Shown here one piece after another: positions 56,700 to 64,000 of a DNA stretch of 64,000 nucleotides. Every line of letters starts with the position of its first letter. Position 1 is the first letter of the stretch. The notes beneath the pieces are model-generated. The model did no database searches and was not told the DNA's origin. It worked only from the letters and a program-made list of their open reading frames with translations. The translations under genes and the position numbers were made by a program. Source of the DNA: DATARH01 sp035550515. GTDB taxonomy: Bacteria; Pseudomonadota; Alphaproteobacteria; ATCC43930; CGMCC-115725. Location: positions 8,168 to 72,167 of the forward strand of contig DASZOZ010000013.1 in the NCBI GenBank assembly GCA_035550515.1. The letters run 5' to 3'.

Positions 56700-57452
56700 T
56701 CAATAGAGATACGAGCCGCCGTTGACGTGCAGTGTCTGGCCGGTCACGAAACTCGCTTGGTCGGACGCGAGATAGAGCGCGGCGCGGGCGATGTCTTCCG
56801 GCTGGGCGATGCGGCCGAGCGGGTTGGTGGCGCCCATGCCGGCGATCTCCTCCTCGCTGCTGCCGTAACGCGGTTGCGCGGTGTCGGTGAGGCCGGGAGC
56901 GATCGCGTTGACTCGGATGCGGTGCGGCGCCAGTTCCAGCGCCATCTGCCGGGTCATCGAGACGATGCCCCCCTTGCTCGCCACGTAATGGACGCCGCGC
57001 GGCGAGCCGCGGAAGGCGGCGCCCGAGGTGATGTTGACGATGGCGCCGCCCTTCCCCGCCTTGACCATCGCCAGCGCCGCGGCCTGCGCGCAGAACACGG
57101 CGCCCTTGAGGTTGACGTCGTGCACGAAATCCCAATCGGCCTCGGTCATCTCGAGGAAATCGACGCGGGGAAAGACCCCGGCGTTGTTGACCAGGACGTC
57201 GATGGCGCCGAACTCGGCGACGACCGCGGCGACCATCTCGCGGACATCGTCGAGCCTGGCCATGTCGGCCTGGATCGTGACGGCGCGCCGGTTGTGCCCG
57301 ACGACGGCCGCCGCCACCGCGCGCGCCGCGGCCTCGTCGTCGAGCCAGTTTACCGCAATATCGGCACCGGCGGCGGCGCACTCGATCGCGATCGCCCGGC
57401 CGATGCCTTGCTGCGCGCCGGTGACCAGCGCGACCTTGCCGGCAAGCTGCAT
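56700..57452 (-). CDS. short-chain dehydrogenase/reductase
   Basis: 250 residues. TGAQQGIGRA near the start, NNAGV after strand four, and the catalytic Ser-Tyr-Lys in ITSGAAFRGSPRGVHYVASK. C-terminal GQTLHVNGGSYLY. A generic FabG-like oxidoreductase, probably NADPH-dependent; substrate unknown. It occupies the spot where tatA usually stands. Confidence 0.92.
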   Translation of the reverse strand: MQLAGKVALVTGAQQGIGRAIAIECAAAGADIAVNWLDDEAAARAVAAAVVGHNRRAVTIQADMARLDDVREMVAAVVAEFGAIDVLVNNAGVFPRVDFLEMTEADWDFVHDVNLKGAVFCAQAAALAMVKAGKGGAIVNITSGAAFRGSPRGVHYVASKGGIVSMTRQMALELAPHRIRVNAIAPGLTDTAQPRYGSSEEEIAGMGATNPLGRIAQPEDIARAALYLASDQASFVTGQTLHVNGGSYLY

Positions 57453-57523
57453 CTCTCCGCCTCCCCCACCGCCAGCGCGGGATCATGCCCGCTTTGGCGG
57501 CGGCAGGCGAGAGGGACGCGGCG

Positions 57524-57958
57524 CTATTGCTCGTGTTTGCCGGTCGGCTGGACAATGCCCTGCATCGCCCCGGCGGTCACCTTCTTATCACCGCTTTCCA
57601 GCACGATGTCGCCCACCGAGACGATCCCGACAAGCCGCTTCTCACGGTTCAGCACCGGGAGACGATGGACCTGCCATTCACCCATCTTCCGCGCCACATT
57701 CTCGATGTCGTCTTCCGCCATCGCGTAGTTGACATCCGGTGTCATCACGTCGCGGACGGCGCATTGCTCGGGCGACTTGCCCTGGGCAACGGCGCGGACC
57801 GCGATGTCGCGATCGGTCACCATGCCGACCAGCCGCTCGCCGTCGCACACCGGCAGGACGCCGGCACCGGTATCGGCCATCAGCTGCGCCGCGGTGCGCA
57901 CGGTATCGTCGGGCGCCGTGACTTCGACGTCGACCGTCATGATGTCACTGACTTTCAT
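57524..57958 (-). CDS. tandem CBS-domain protein
   Basis: 144 residues from ATG 57958. Two CBS motifs (VCDGERLVGMVTDRDIAVRA and LNREKRLVGIVSVGDIVLES) make one Bateman module without any other domain, like the hypoxic response protein type. Binds adenosine nucleotides in known cases. A promoter resembling the stress sigma EcfG type lies upstream at 58005-58030, which fits a stress role. Confidence 0.92.
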   Translation of the reverse strand: MKVSDIMTVDVEVTAPDDTVRTAAQLMADTGAGVLPVCDGERLVGMVTDRDIAVRAVAQGKSPEQCAVRDVMTPDVNYAMAEDDIENVARKMGEWQVHRLPVLNREKRLVGIVSVGDIVLESGDKKVTAGAMQGIVQPTGKHEQ

Positions 57959-58004
57959 CGTCCACTCCTTGCCATCGTCGGGTTCCGTGTTCGCTCCTGG
58001 TTCC

Positions 58005-58030
58005 AACAAATCGCCGTCGCGAAATGTTCC
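58005..58030 (-). promoter_or_regulatory. EcfG-type stress promoter candidate for the CBS gene
   Basis: On the minus strand GGAAC (58026-58030), 17 bases, then TGTT (58005-58008). The alphaproteobacterial general stress sigma factor recognises GGAAC-N16/17-CGTT. One mismatch. It lies 47 bases before the start codon. Confidence 0.55.
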
Positions 58031-58105
58031 GCCTTGATGCGATAAGCAATATCGGTGGAAACATTACTGCAGAATATAATCGACTAAGATCGAATATAAC
58101 CTGAA

Positions 58106-58131
58106 GGAACATTGCGAACTGAGGCGGCGTC
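58106..58131 (+). promoter_or_regulatory. EcfG-type stress promoter candidate for the DUF4142 gene
   Basis: GGAAC (58106-58110), 17 bases, then CGTC (58128-58131), one mismatch to the consensus GGAAC-N17-CGTT. The next seven bases (ATTGCGA) resemble those after the opposite box (ATTTCGC). 36 bases before the DUF4142 start. Confidence 0.55.
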
Positions 58132-58167
58132 AGCGCGTTTATTTGAAGTTCCCTCAGGAGGTTAACG

Positions 58168-58749
58168 ATGAACACCATGATACAGGGCGCGGCGCTCGCG
58201 CTCGGCGTGTTGGCCAGCAGCACCGCCTTCGGGCAAACGGCGGCGACGCCGCGCGCCCCGGCTCATCCGGCGCCGGCGATGTCGACTTCCGCGGCGACGT
58301 CCACCGGCCGGCTGAACGACGCCGATCAGAAATTCGTCAGCGATGCCGCAATCGGCGGGATGTTCGAGGTCGAGTCCGGCAAGCTCGCCGAGAAATCGAC
58401 AAACGCGAAGGTCCGGGAGTTCGGCGCGCGGATGGTGCGCGACCACTCCACCGCCGACAACAAGCTGAAGCAGATCGTCGCCCAGCAGGGCGGCACGGTG
58501 CCGAACAGCCTCGATCAGGAGCACCAGCAGAAGCTCGACCAGCTAGCCTCGCTGAAGGGGCAGGATTTCGACCGGCAATACGCCCAGATGATGGTCCAGG
58601 ACCACGATACCGACGCGCAGGATTTCGGCAAGGCCGCCCAGAACCTGACCGATCCGCAACTCAAGCAGTTTGCGGCGCAGACGCTGAAGGTCATCGAGAG
58701 CCACGACAAGCTGGCGCATCAGATGGCAAACCAGATGGCGGTAAAATAA
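58168..58749 (+). CDS. DUF4142 secreted protein
   Basis: 193 residues, strong AGGAGG site. Signal peptide at 1-22 (cleavage after AFG, before QTAAT). The mature protein has a Pro/Ala linker, then the ferritin-like DUF4142 helical bundle: DADQKFVSDAAIGGMFEVES, ARMVRDHSTADNKLKQI and HDTDAQDFGKAAQ. The His and Asp/Glu residues could bind metal, but no function is proven. Often stress-induced in alphaproteobacteria, in line with the promoter seen. Confidence 0.92.
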   Translation: MNTMIQGAALALGVLASSTAFGQTAATPRAPAHPAPAMSTSAATSTGRLNDADQKFVSDAAIGGMFEVESGKLAEKSTNAKVREFGARMVRDHSTADNKLKQIVAQQGGTVPNSLDQEHQQKLDQLASLKGQDFDRQYAQMMVQDHDTDAQDFGKAAQNLTDPQLKQFAAQTLKVIESHDKLAHQMANQMAVK

Positions 58750-58765
58750 GCGCACGCGTCGGGAC

Positions 58766-58806
58766 GGGATGGTCGCGGCAGGCGCTGCCGGGCCATCCCT
58801 CCTTTT
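58766..58806 (+). terminator. intrinsic terminator after the DUF4142 gene
   Basis: GGGATGG (58766-58772) pairs with CCATCCC (58793-58799), with an inner GCGGCAGGCGCTGC that can add pairs, followed by TCCTTTTC. 17 bases after the stop codon. Confidence 0.7.
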
Positions 58807-58905
58807 CGGAGATCGGAAGATGCCGGTCATCGTTCCGTCTCAGGCAATTGCCGCCGCTACGCCGGCCGGGCAAATCCATTCCATTGAACGCAAAATAAAT
58901 TTGCA

Positions 58906-58933
58906 TTGAAAACGGAAAGTCCAAGGCTAGGAT
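58906..58933 (+). promoter_or_regulatory. sigma70-like promoter candidate for the 71-residue ORF
   Basis: TTGAAA (58906-58911), 16 bases, TAGGAT (58928-58933), in a locally AT-rich stretch just upstream of the small gene at 58986. Weak match at -10. Confidence 0.35.
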
Positions 58934-58985
58934 ATCCACCGTTATCAGTATCCACGACAACTGTTCGCAGTTCAAAGGTACTGAA

Positions 58986-59201
58986 ATGAGATTGTTGAAC
59001 GCGTTTCGTCGCTTGCTCCACAACGCCGATAAACTTCCCAACATCGACCAGGGCATCGGCAACCTCGCGACCGACCAGAATCTTCGCCTGGACAAGCTTA
59101 TCGAGCTTCAGCGTGCCCAGCTTGTGCTGCTTCGCGACCTGGTCGAAGCGGTCGAGCATCTGACGCGGCAACAGCACAGCGCCGAAGCCGTGCGTCGATA
59201 G
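58986..59201 (+). CDS. small hypothetical protein, probable coiled coil
   Basis: 71 residues. No family recognised. It is helical, with a Leu/Ile heptad pattern over LRLDKLIELQRAQLVLLRDL and a basic N-terminus (RLLNAFRRLLHN). It precedes the methyltransferase-like gene by 9 bases in the same direction, so probably one transcript. The ribosome site is weak. Base composition here is lower in GC than the flanks. Confidence 0.55.
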   Translation: MRLLNAFRRLLHNADKLPNIDQGIGNLATDQNLRLDKLIELQRAQLVLLRDLVEAVEHLTRQQHSAEAVRR

Positions 59202-59210
59202 CGCCGATCG

Positions 59211-60029
59211 ATGGGCATCGGCAGTCCTCTCATCAGCCTTCTCGACCGCCTGCGCTTTGACGGTCTCGTCCCGCGTCGCGGCGCGGTGATGGAGATCGGC
59301 GCGCAACAGTTAACCAACAGCTTTCTCCAAGCGACCGACAAGCTGGAGCGGCTGGGCTATCTGTTTGGCGTCCTGACCCCGCCGCCGCTTCCCGCACCGC
59401 GATCGACCCACATGCTGGCGAGCGGGCTCGAACACCTGGCGGAGGACGCACCGCCGGCGCGTGTGTTCTGGACCTGGCTGGGCTTCGACTACGCGTCGAT
59501 CGACATCGACGGCAGTCCGGGAAGCATCCCGCTGGACCTGAATTACGACGCCGCCCCGGCCGGGCATCGCGCACGCTATGATCTCGTGACGAATTTCGGC
59601 ACGACCGAGCATGTCGCCAATCAATTGAATGCGTTTGCGGTCATCCACGACCTAACCCGGCACGGCGGCGTGATTATCCATGAACTGCCGGTCCACGGCA
59701 GCTTCAATCACGGCCTGATCAATTATAATTTCAAGTTCTTTTGGCTGCTCGCCCGCAGCAATCACTATAGATTCATCGATTCCGTGCTATCGATGGACGG
59801 AGACTACTATAATCTACCGACCAACATTGCCGACTTCCTGTCTGAGTTCGGCAGCGATCCCGGCACGCTGCGCTCGGCGGATGCCGGGCTGCGTCTCGTG
59901 ATGCGCAAGGAATACGACATTCCCTTCATCCCCCCCATCGATGTCGAGACGGGCGTGAAGACCGAGCACCAGATGCTGAAGGATCGATACTGGACGGTCT
60001 TCGATCCCGAGCGTCAGCCGTTGCCGTAA
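59211..60029 (+). CDS. SAM-dependent methyltransferase-like protein
   Basis: 272 residues. The middle part (YDLVTNFGTTEHVANQLNAF, then HGGVIIHELPVHGSFNHGLI) resembles motifs II to IV of class I methyltransferases. The N-terminal glycine-rich SAM loop is weak (MEIGAQQLTNS), and the acidic end of strand two seems to be IDIDG. It could be an active enzyme with a divergent SAM site or a non-catalytic relative. Probably co-transcribed with the small coiled-coil gene. Lower GC and several A/T-ending codons hint at transfer. Confidence 0.7.
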   Translation: MGIGSPLISLLDRLRFDGLVPRRGAVMEIGAQQLTNSFLQATDKLERLGYLFGVLTPPPLPAPRSTHMLASGLEHLAEDAPPARVFWTWLGFDYASIDIDGSPGSIPLDLNYDAAPAGHRARYDLVTNFGTTEHVANQLNAFAVIHDLTRHGGVIIHELPVHGSFNHGLINYNFKFFWLLARSNHYRFIDSVLSMDGDYYNLPTNIADFLSEFGSDPGTLRSADAGLRLVMRKEYDIPFIPPIDVETGVKTEHQMLKDRYWTVFDPERQPLP

Positions 60030-60048
60030 AGCCTTTAGGCGCTCAGGC

Positions 60049-61317
60049 TCAGGCGGACAGGCCGGTCTCGATCGCGTCCGCCACGACCTTGCGGGCTACC
60101 TCCCGCAGCAATCGGCGATCCGCCGCCGGCGTCGCCGCCGCCGGGTAGCCGGCGACCATCTGGTCATGGCCATAGGTCGGGATCGCGGCGCCGTTATGCA
60201 GGGTCGGGTGGTCGAACGCCTCGCCCTGCGCGACGGCGCCGATGCCGCGGCGGATCATGTTGCGCATCATGATGATGCCGCGATCGGTCGAGGCCAGATG
60301 CTCCAGCCCGTGGCGCGCCATGCCGTGGTGGATGCTGACCTGGGCGTCATAATCGCCGGGAACGCGCTGACGCTCCGCGTATGACCGGCTGGCGTCCTGG
60401 CCAAACCCGGTGCCGCGCCGCATATCCCTCCCCTCCGGCGCGCGGTAATAGCCGATCTGCATCGTGTGCATGTCGTCGAGCGGCACCGCCCAGGTCGTCG
60501 CTTGCGCCCGATTGATCGTGTTGCGCAGCGCCATCGGGTCGGCATTGGGCGGGAACTGGTGAATATTGGGCAGGATGAAATCGGCGACGCGCACCCACAC
60601 CTTGTCGCCGTTGCGGCGCGTGTCGAGATAGACCATGCCGACCGGCGTCTCCATCCAGTCCCATTCGGGCTGTTCCTTGAAGTCGGCGGTGAACCCCTCG
60701 CTACCCGGCAGCGTGTGCAGAAACTGCAGATGCGCCGGGTCCATGCTGTTTTCCTTGACCTGCAGCCAGTTGCACTCCCACAGCGTCGGCGCGCGGGCGA
60801 CCATGCGGTAGCCCGGCAGGTCGTACGTATCGAAGATCGGGAACGGCGGCTGCTTGCCGGGCGGCCCCATATAGGCAAAGACCAGCCCGTTATGCTCGTG
60901 GACCGGATACGAGCCGTGAAACAGGCGATCTTTCAGCGTGCTGTCGGCGGGCTCGCCGGGTGTTTCGAGGATGGTGCCGTCGCACCCGAACAGCCAGCCG
61001 TGATAGCAGCAGCGGATGCCCTTCTCGCCGACCAGCCCGAATTCGAGCGAGGTGCCGCGATGCGGGCAATGCAGTTCGAGAAGGCCGATGTCGCCTGAGC
61101 CGTCGCGGAACGCGACGAGGTCCTCGCCGAGGATGCGCAGCCTTTTGGGCAGGTCGCCCAGTTCGCTCGAAAGGACAACCGGCTGCCAGAAACGGCGGAG
61201 ATACTCGCCGCAGGGCGTGCCGGGACCGACCCGGGTCAGCTCATCGTCCGCCGGCGGCATCCCGCGATGGTCATAGGCGCTGTAAGGCTTGTTGAGGAAC
61301 GGCAGTCGCTCGACCAT
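60049..61317 (-). CDS. Rieske non-heme iron aromatic ring-hydroxylating oxygenase, alpha subunit
   Basis: 422 residues. Rieske cluster ligands in CPHRGTSLEFGL and CCYHGWLFGCDG (CxH and CxxH), then the catalytic domain. Closest in look to the phthalate 4,5-dioxygenase/vanillate demethylase-type group. The mononuclear iron ligands appear in SMDPAHLQFLH. No reductase gene lies next to it, so electrons must come from elsewhere. Substrate unknown. Convergent with the methyltransferase-like gene. Confidence 0.9.
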   Translation of the reverse strand: MVERLPFLNKPYSAYDHRGMPPADDELTRVGPGTPCGEYLRRFWQPVVLSSELGDLPKRLRILGEDLVAFRDGSGDIGLLELHCPHRGTSLEFGLVGEKGIRCCYHGWLFGCDGTILETPGEPADSTLKDRLFHGSYPVHEHNGLVFAYMGPPGKQPPFPIFDTYDLPGYRMVARAPTLWECNWLQVKENSMDPAHLQFLHTLPGSEGFTADFKEQPEWDWMETPVGMVYLDTRRNGDKVWVRVADFILPNIHQFPPNADPMALRNTINRAQATTWAVPLDDMHTMQIGYYRAPEGRDMRRGTGFGQDASRSYAERQRVPGDYDAQVSIHHGMARHGLEHLASTDRGIIMMRNMIRRGIGAVAQGEAFDHPTLHNGAAIPTYGHDQMVAGYPAAATPAADRRLLREVARKVVADAIETGLSA

Positions 61318-61390
61318 GGGTCCCTCCTCCGGGTCGTATCGGGCTAGTCAACGCGCTCGCGGCCAGTGTTGCAATGGCGAAGCGCAACCC

Positions 61391-62449
61391 TTACTTGGCG
61401 AGAGCCGCCGCGGGCGGATCGATCTGGTCGAAGGTGCATTGCCGAGGCGCCTTGTCGGGGCGCCAGCGCAGCAGCTTTGTACCGTGGCGAAAGCGGGCGC
61501 CGGTCACCTGATCGTAGCGCACCTCGACGACCAGCTCGGGCCGCAGCGGTTCCCATTCGCCGCTGCGCTCGGTGCTCCACCGGCTGGGGCCGCCCGGCGC
61601 CTTGCCGGTAAAACCGGGCGGCTCCCGCCGCTGTTCCAGCAGACGCGTGAGGGCCGGCCGCTCCTCGTTGCCGATGGTCGCGGTAAAGCCGACATGGTCG
61701 AGCAGGCCCCGGTCATCGTAGAGGCCGAGCAGCAGCGAACCCACTTCCCGGCTGCCGGCGGCATAGCGAAACCCGCCGACCACGCAATCGGCGGTGCGCC
61801 GGCGCTTGACCTTGACCATTGCCCGCTCGCCGGGCTGGTAGCGGCCGTCCAGGCGCTTGGCGACAACGCCGTCGGTCGCGCCGCTCCGCTCGTCGAGCCA
61901 GGTTTCGGCGCGGCGGCGGTCACGCGTCGCCGGCGACAGCACGAGGCGCTGCAGGACGGCCATGCGGGCGGTGAAGGCTTCGACCCGGCGACGCCGCTCG
62001 GTCAGCGGCCGGTCCAGCAGCACCGCGCCGTCCGGTGCGACCAGCATGTCGAACAACACGAGCCGCGCCGGTGTTTCGGCGGCGAGCTTGCGGATGCGGC
62101 TTTCCGCCGGGTGCAGGCGGAGCTGCAAGGCGTCGAAATCGAGGCGCCCGCCGATCTCGATGACCAGCTCGCCGCCGAGGACGAAACGATCGGCCGCGAG
62201 AGCGGCGATCAGCGCAACGACTTCCGGGAAAAACCGGCCGAGCGGCTTGCCCGATTTGGCGCGCAATTCGACCGCGTGCCCGGTCTTGAACACCAGGCAG
62301 CGAAAGCCGTCCCATTTCGGCTCGTACTGCCACCCGCCGTCGGCATCGGGCAGGCGGTCCGCCAGACGGGCTTCCATCGGCGGCGTGTCGAGCGGCAGCG
62401 CGAACCCCGCTGGTGTGCCCGCCCGGCGGGCCGTTGTGCTTATCGCCAC
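61391..62449 (-). CDS. ATP-dependent DNA ligase (LigC/LigD ligase-domain type)
   Basis: 352 residues from GTG 62449; MEARLADRL 26 codons later is an alternative. Motif I with the AMP-accepting Lys is YEPKWDGFRCLVF; motif III-like LVLFDMLV, motif IV TDGVVAKRLDG, and motif V MVKVKRRRTADCVV follow, then the OB-fold. No Ku, polymerase or nuclease domain is attached or nearby, so it is a free-standing ligase that would serve backup repair. Divergent from the MFS gene. Confidence 0.9.
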   Translation of the reverse strand: MAISTTARRAGTPAGFALPLDTPPMEARLADRLPDADGGWQYEPKWDGFRCLVFKTGHAVELRAKSGKPLGRFFPEVVALIAALAADRFVLGGELVIEIGGRLDFDALQLRLHPAESRIRKLAAETPARLVLFDMLVAPDGAVLLDRPLTERRRRVEAFTARMAVLQRLVLSPATRDRRRAETWLDERSGATDGVVAKRLDGRYQPGERAMVKVKRRRTADCVVGGFRYAAGSREVGSLLLGLYDDRGLLDHVGFTATIGNEERPALTRLLEQRREPPGFTGKAPGGPSRWSTERSGEWEPLRPELVVEVRYDQVTGARFRHGTKLLRWRPDKAPRQCTFDQIDPPAAALAK

Positions 62450-62619
62450 GCCGCTTCGCCTCTTTCTGCGGTTGCGCCGCGCAGCGCGCCCGCGCGCGGT
62501 TTGGCCGCGTCTCCAAACCCGCATTGCGCAAGGAGGTTCCCATTGCACCGCCGATACGCATGCTCATATGTCCCCGCGCGCCGGGATGAACCTTCGATTG
62601 GCCCGGTCATTGACTGGGC

Positions 62620-64000
62620 ATGGCCGTGAACCTCGACACCCGCCCGCGCTCGCGCCCCGGCGCTGCCGCGCCGACCGGCGCGACGCTCGCCCCGACACGG
62701 CCGCAGCCACAGCCTCAACCGGCGGGCGGGCTGCCCTGGCCGCGCCGCCTGTGGGCGATGCTGACGATCGGGCTGGCGATCACGATGTCGGTGCTCGACA
62801 GCTCGATCGCCAATGTCGCGCTGCCCACCATCGCCGGCGACATGGCCGCCAGCCCGGCGACGGCGATCTGGATCGTCAACGCCTATCAGCTGGCGATCGT
62901 CATGACGCTGCTGCCCCTCGCCTCGCTCGGCGACATCTACGAATACCGCCGGGTGTATCGCGTCGGGCTGGCGATGTTCACCGCCGCGTCGCTCGCCTGC
63001 GCGCTGTCGCATAACATCATCGAGCTGACCGCCGCGCGGGTGTTCCAGGGGCTCGGCGCGGCGGGGATCATGAGCGTCAACATGGCCCTGGTGCGGTTCA
63101 TCTATCCGCGCGCGCAGCTCGGCCGGGCGATCGGCATCAACGCCGTGACGGTGTCGGTCTCGGCCGCCCTGGGGCCGACGCTGGCCTCGCTGATCCTGTC
63201 GGTCGCACCGTGGCAATGGCTGTTCGCGATCAACGTGCCGATCGGGATCGTCGCGCTGCTGGCGATGACGTCGTTGCCGGAGACCCCGCGCGGCAAGCAT
63301 CGTTTCGATATCATCGGCGCGCTGCTCAGCGCCGCGACCTTTGCGCTGATCATCGCGACGATCGACGGCGTCGGGCATCATGAGAACCTCGTTCTGGTCG
63401 CGCTCGAAGGCGTGGCGGCGCTGATCGTCGGCGTCGTTATGGTGTGGCGCGAGTCGCACCGCGCCTGGCCGCTGCTGCCGGTCGACCTGTTGCGCGGACG
63501 GCTGTTCTCGCTGTCGATCGCGACCTCGATCTGCTCGTTTGTCGCGCAGATGATGGCGTATGTCGCGCTGCCGTTTTATCTGCAGACCCAGCTCGGGCGC
63601 TCGGCGGTGGAGACCGGGCTGCTGATGACGCCGTGGCCGCTGATGACGGCGGTGATGGCGCCACTCGCCGGCCGCCTCGCCGACCGCTATCCGGCGGGCA
63701 TTCTCGGCGGCATCGGGCTGGCCGCGTTCGGTGCGGGGATCGCGCTGCTGGCGCTGCTGCCGGCGCATCCCGGCGCGGTCGACATCGCCTGGCGCATGGC
63801 GGTGTGCGGCGCCGGGTTCGGCCTGTTCCAGTCGCCCAACAACCGCGCCATCATCAACGCCGCGCCGCCCGAACGCAGCGGCGGCGCGAGCGGCATGATC
63901 GGGACGGCGCGGCTGCTGGGTCAGACGGTCGGCGCGGCACTGGTTGCGCTGATCTTCGGCTTCGCCGCCGGGGCGCCGCTCGCCATGGCGATCGGGGCCG
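62620..64000 (+). CDS. DHA2-type MFS transporter (partial, C-terminus off the right edge)
   Basis: 460 residues are visible from ATG 62620. A Pro/Ala-rich cytosolic N-terminus of about 40 residues, then membrane helices with SVLDSSIANVALPTIAGDM (the DHA2 motif D1), LASLGDIYEYRRVYRVG (motif A variant) and a GxxxGPTLASLIL stretch (motif C). Fourteen helices are expected. A drug:proton antiporter such as EmrB or a relative; the substrate cannot be read. Reading frame open to the last base. Confidence 0.9.
   Translation, partial: MAVNLDTRPRSRPGAAAPTGATLAPTRPQPQPQPAGGLPWPRRLWAMLTIGLAITMSVLDSSIANVALPTIAGDMAASPATAIWIVNAYQLAIVMTLLPLASLGDIYEYRRVYRVGLAMFTAASLACALSHNIIELTAARVFQGLGAAGIMSVNMALVRFIYPRAQLGRAIGINAVTVSVSAALGPTLASLILSVAPWQWLFAINVPIGIVALLAMTSLPETPRGKHRFDIIGALLSAATFALIIATIDGVGHHENLVLVALEGVAALIVGVVMVWRESHRAWPLLPVDLLRGRLFSLSIATSICSFVAQMMAYVALPFYLQTQLGRSAVETGLLMTPWPLMTAVMAPLAGRLADRYPAGILGGIGLAAFGAGIALLALLPAHPGAVDIAWRMAVCGAGFGLFQSPNNRAIINAAPPERSGGASGMIGTARLLGQTVGAALVALIFGFAAGAPLAMAIGA

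Overview
The window is GC-rich chromosomal DNA that reads like an alphaproteobacterium, probably close to Rhodospirillales. The evidence is the gene content and order: rpoD-dnaG-yqeY, trxB followed by a LysR gene, yajC-secD-secF followed by an Mth938-like gene, tatB-tatC-serS-surE-pcm-nlpD, and an ELM1-family protein. The order and genus cannot be fixed from the sequence alone.

Layout. 1-5.8 kb (minus strand): a probable catabolic operon with a ThDP-dependent enzyme, a YdeI-like protein, a conserved Cys-containing protein and a UGSC-family selenoprotein whose Sec codon (UGA at 1943-1945) splits it into two apparent ORFs. A ParDE toxin-antitoxin pair and a CaiB/BaiF CoA-transferase follow. 6-7.6 kb: a CorA-like transporter. 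7.9-10.3 kb: three overlapping genes for an Lgt-like membrane enzyme, a radical SAM enzyme whose cysteine pattern recalls the archaeal tetraether lipid synthase (Tes) family, and a small membrane protein. 10.4-17.5 kb: metabolic genes, including an operon of a carboxymuconolactone decarboxylase-like protein, a double RidA, a single RidA, a double polysaccharide deacetylase and an SDR. 17.6-22.3 kb: a CAU tRNA, rpoD, dnaG and yqeY. 22.5-34.5 kb: carA, carB, greA, an Lrp regulator, ELM1-like, a double PAP2 phosphatase, an unknown 632-residue protein, trxB and a LysR regulator.

34.5-44 kb is the one accessory segment. It holds a decayed mobile element: a frameshifted heme peroxidase, an unknown broken gene, a SARP/BTAD-type regulator broken several times, and the conjugation genes relaxase, lytic transglycosylase, traF (with an in-frame amber codon) and DUF2840, plus a broken ParE. 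An IS630-type element with a -1 frameshift signal sits in the relaxase gene. Nearly every gene here is damaged, while its neighbours are intact.

44-64 kb returns to core genes: an NDUFAF6-like protein, two tandem Fe-superoxide dismutases, an Mth938/NDUFAF3-like protein, secF, secD, yajC, a DUF815 ATPase, the nlpD-pcm-surE-serS-tatC-tatB cluster, an SDR, and a divergent pair (CBS protein and DUF4142 protein) with promoters resembling those of the alphaproteobacterial general stress sigma factor. Then come a small coiled-coil protein, a methyltransferase-like protein, a Rieske oxygenase, an ATP-dependent DNA ligase and a DHA2-type MFS transporter running off the right edge.

The strongest leads are the UGSC selenoprotein operon, the Tes-like radical SAM/Lgt-like gene set, and the deacetylase fused through a translated intergenic-type palindromic repeat.
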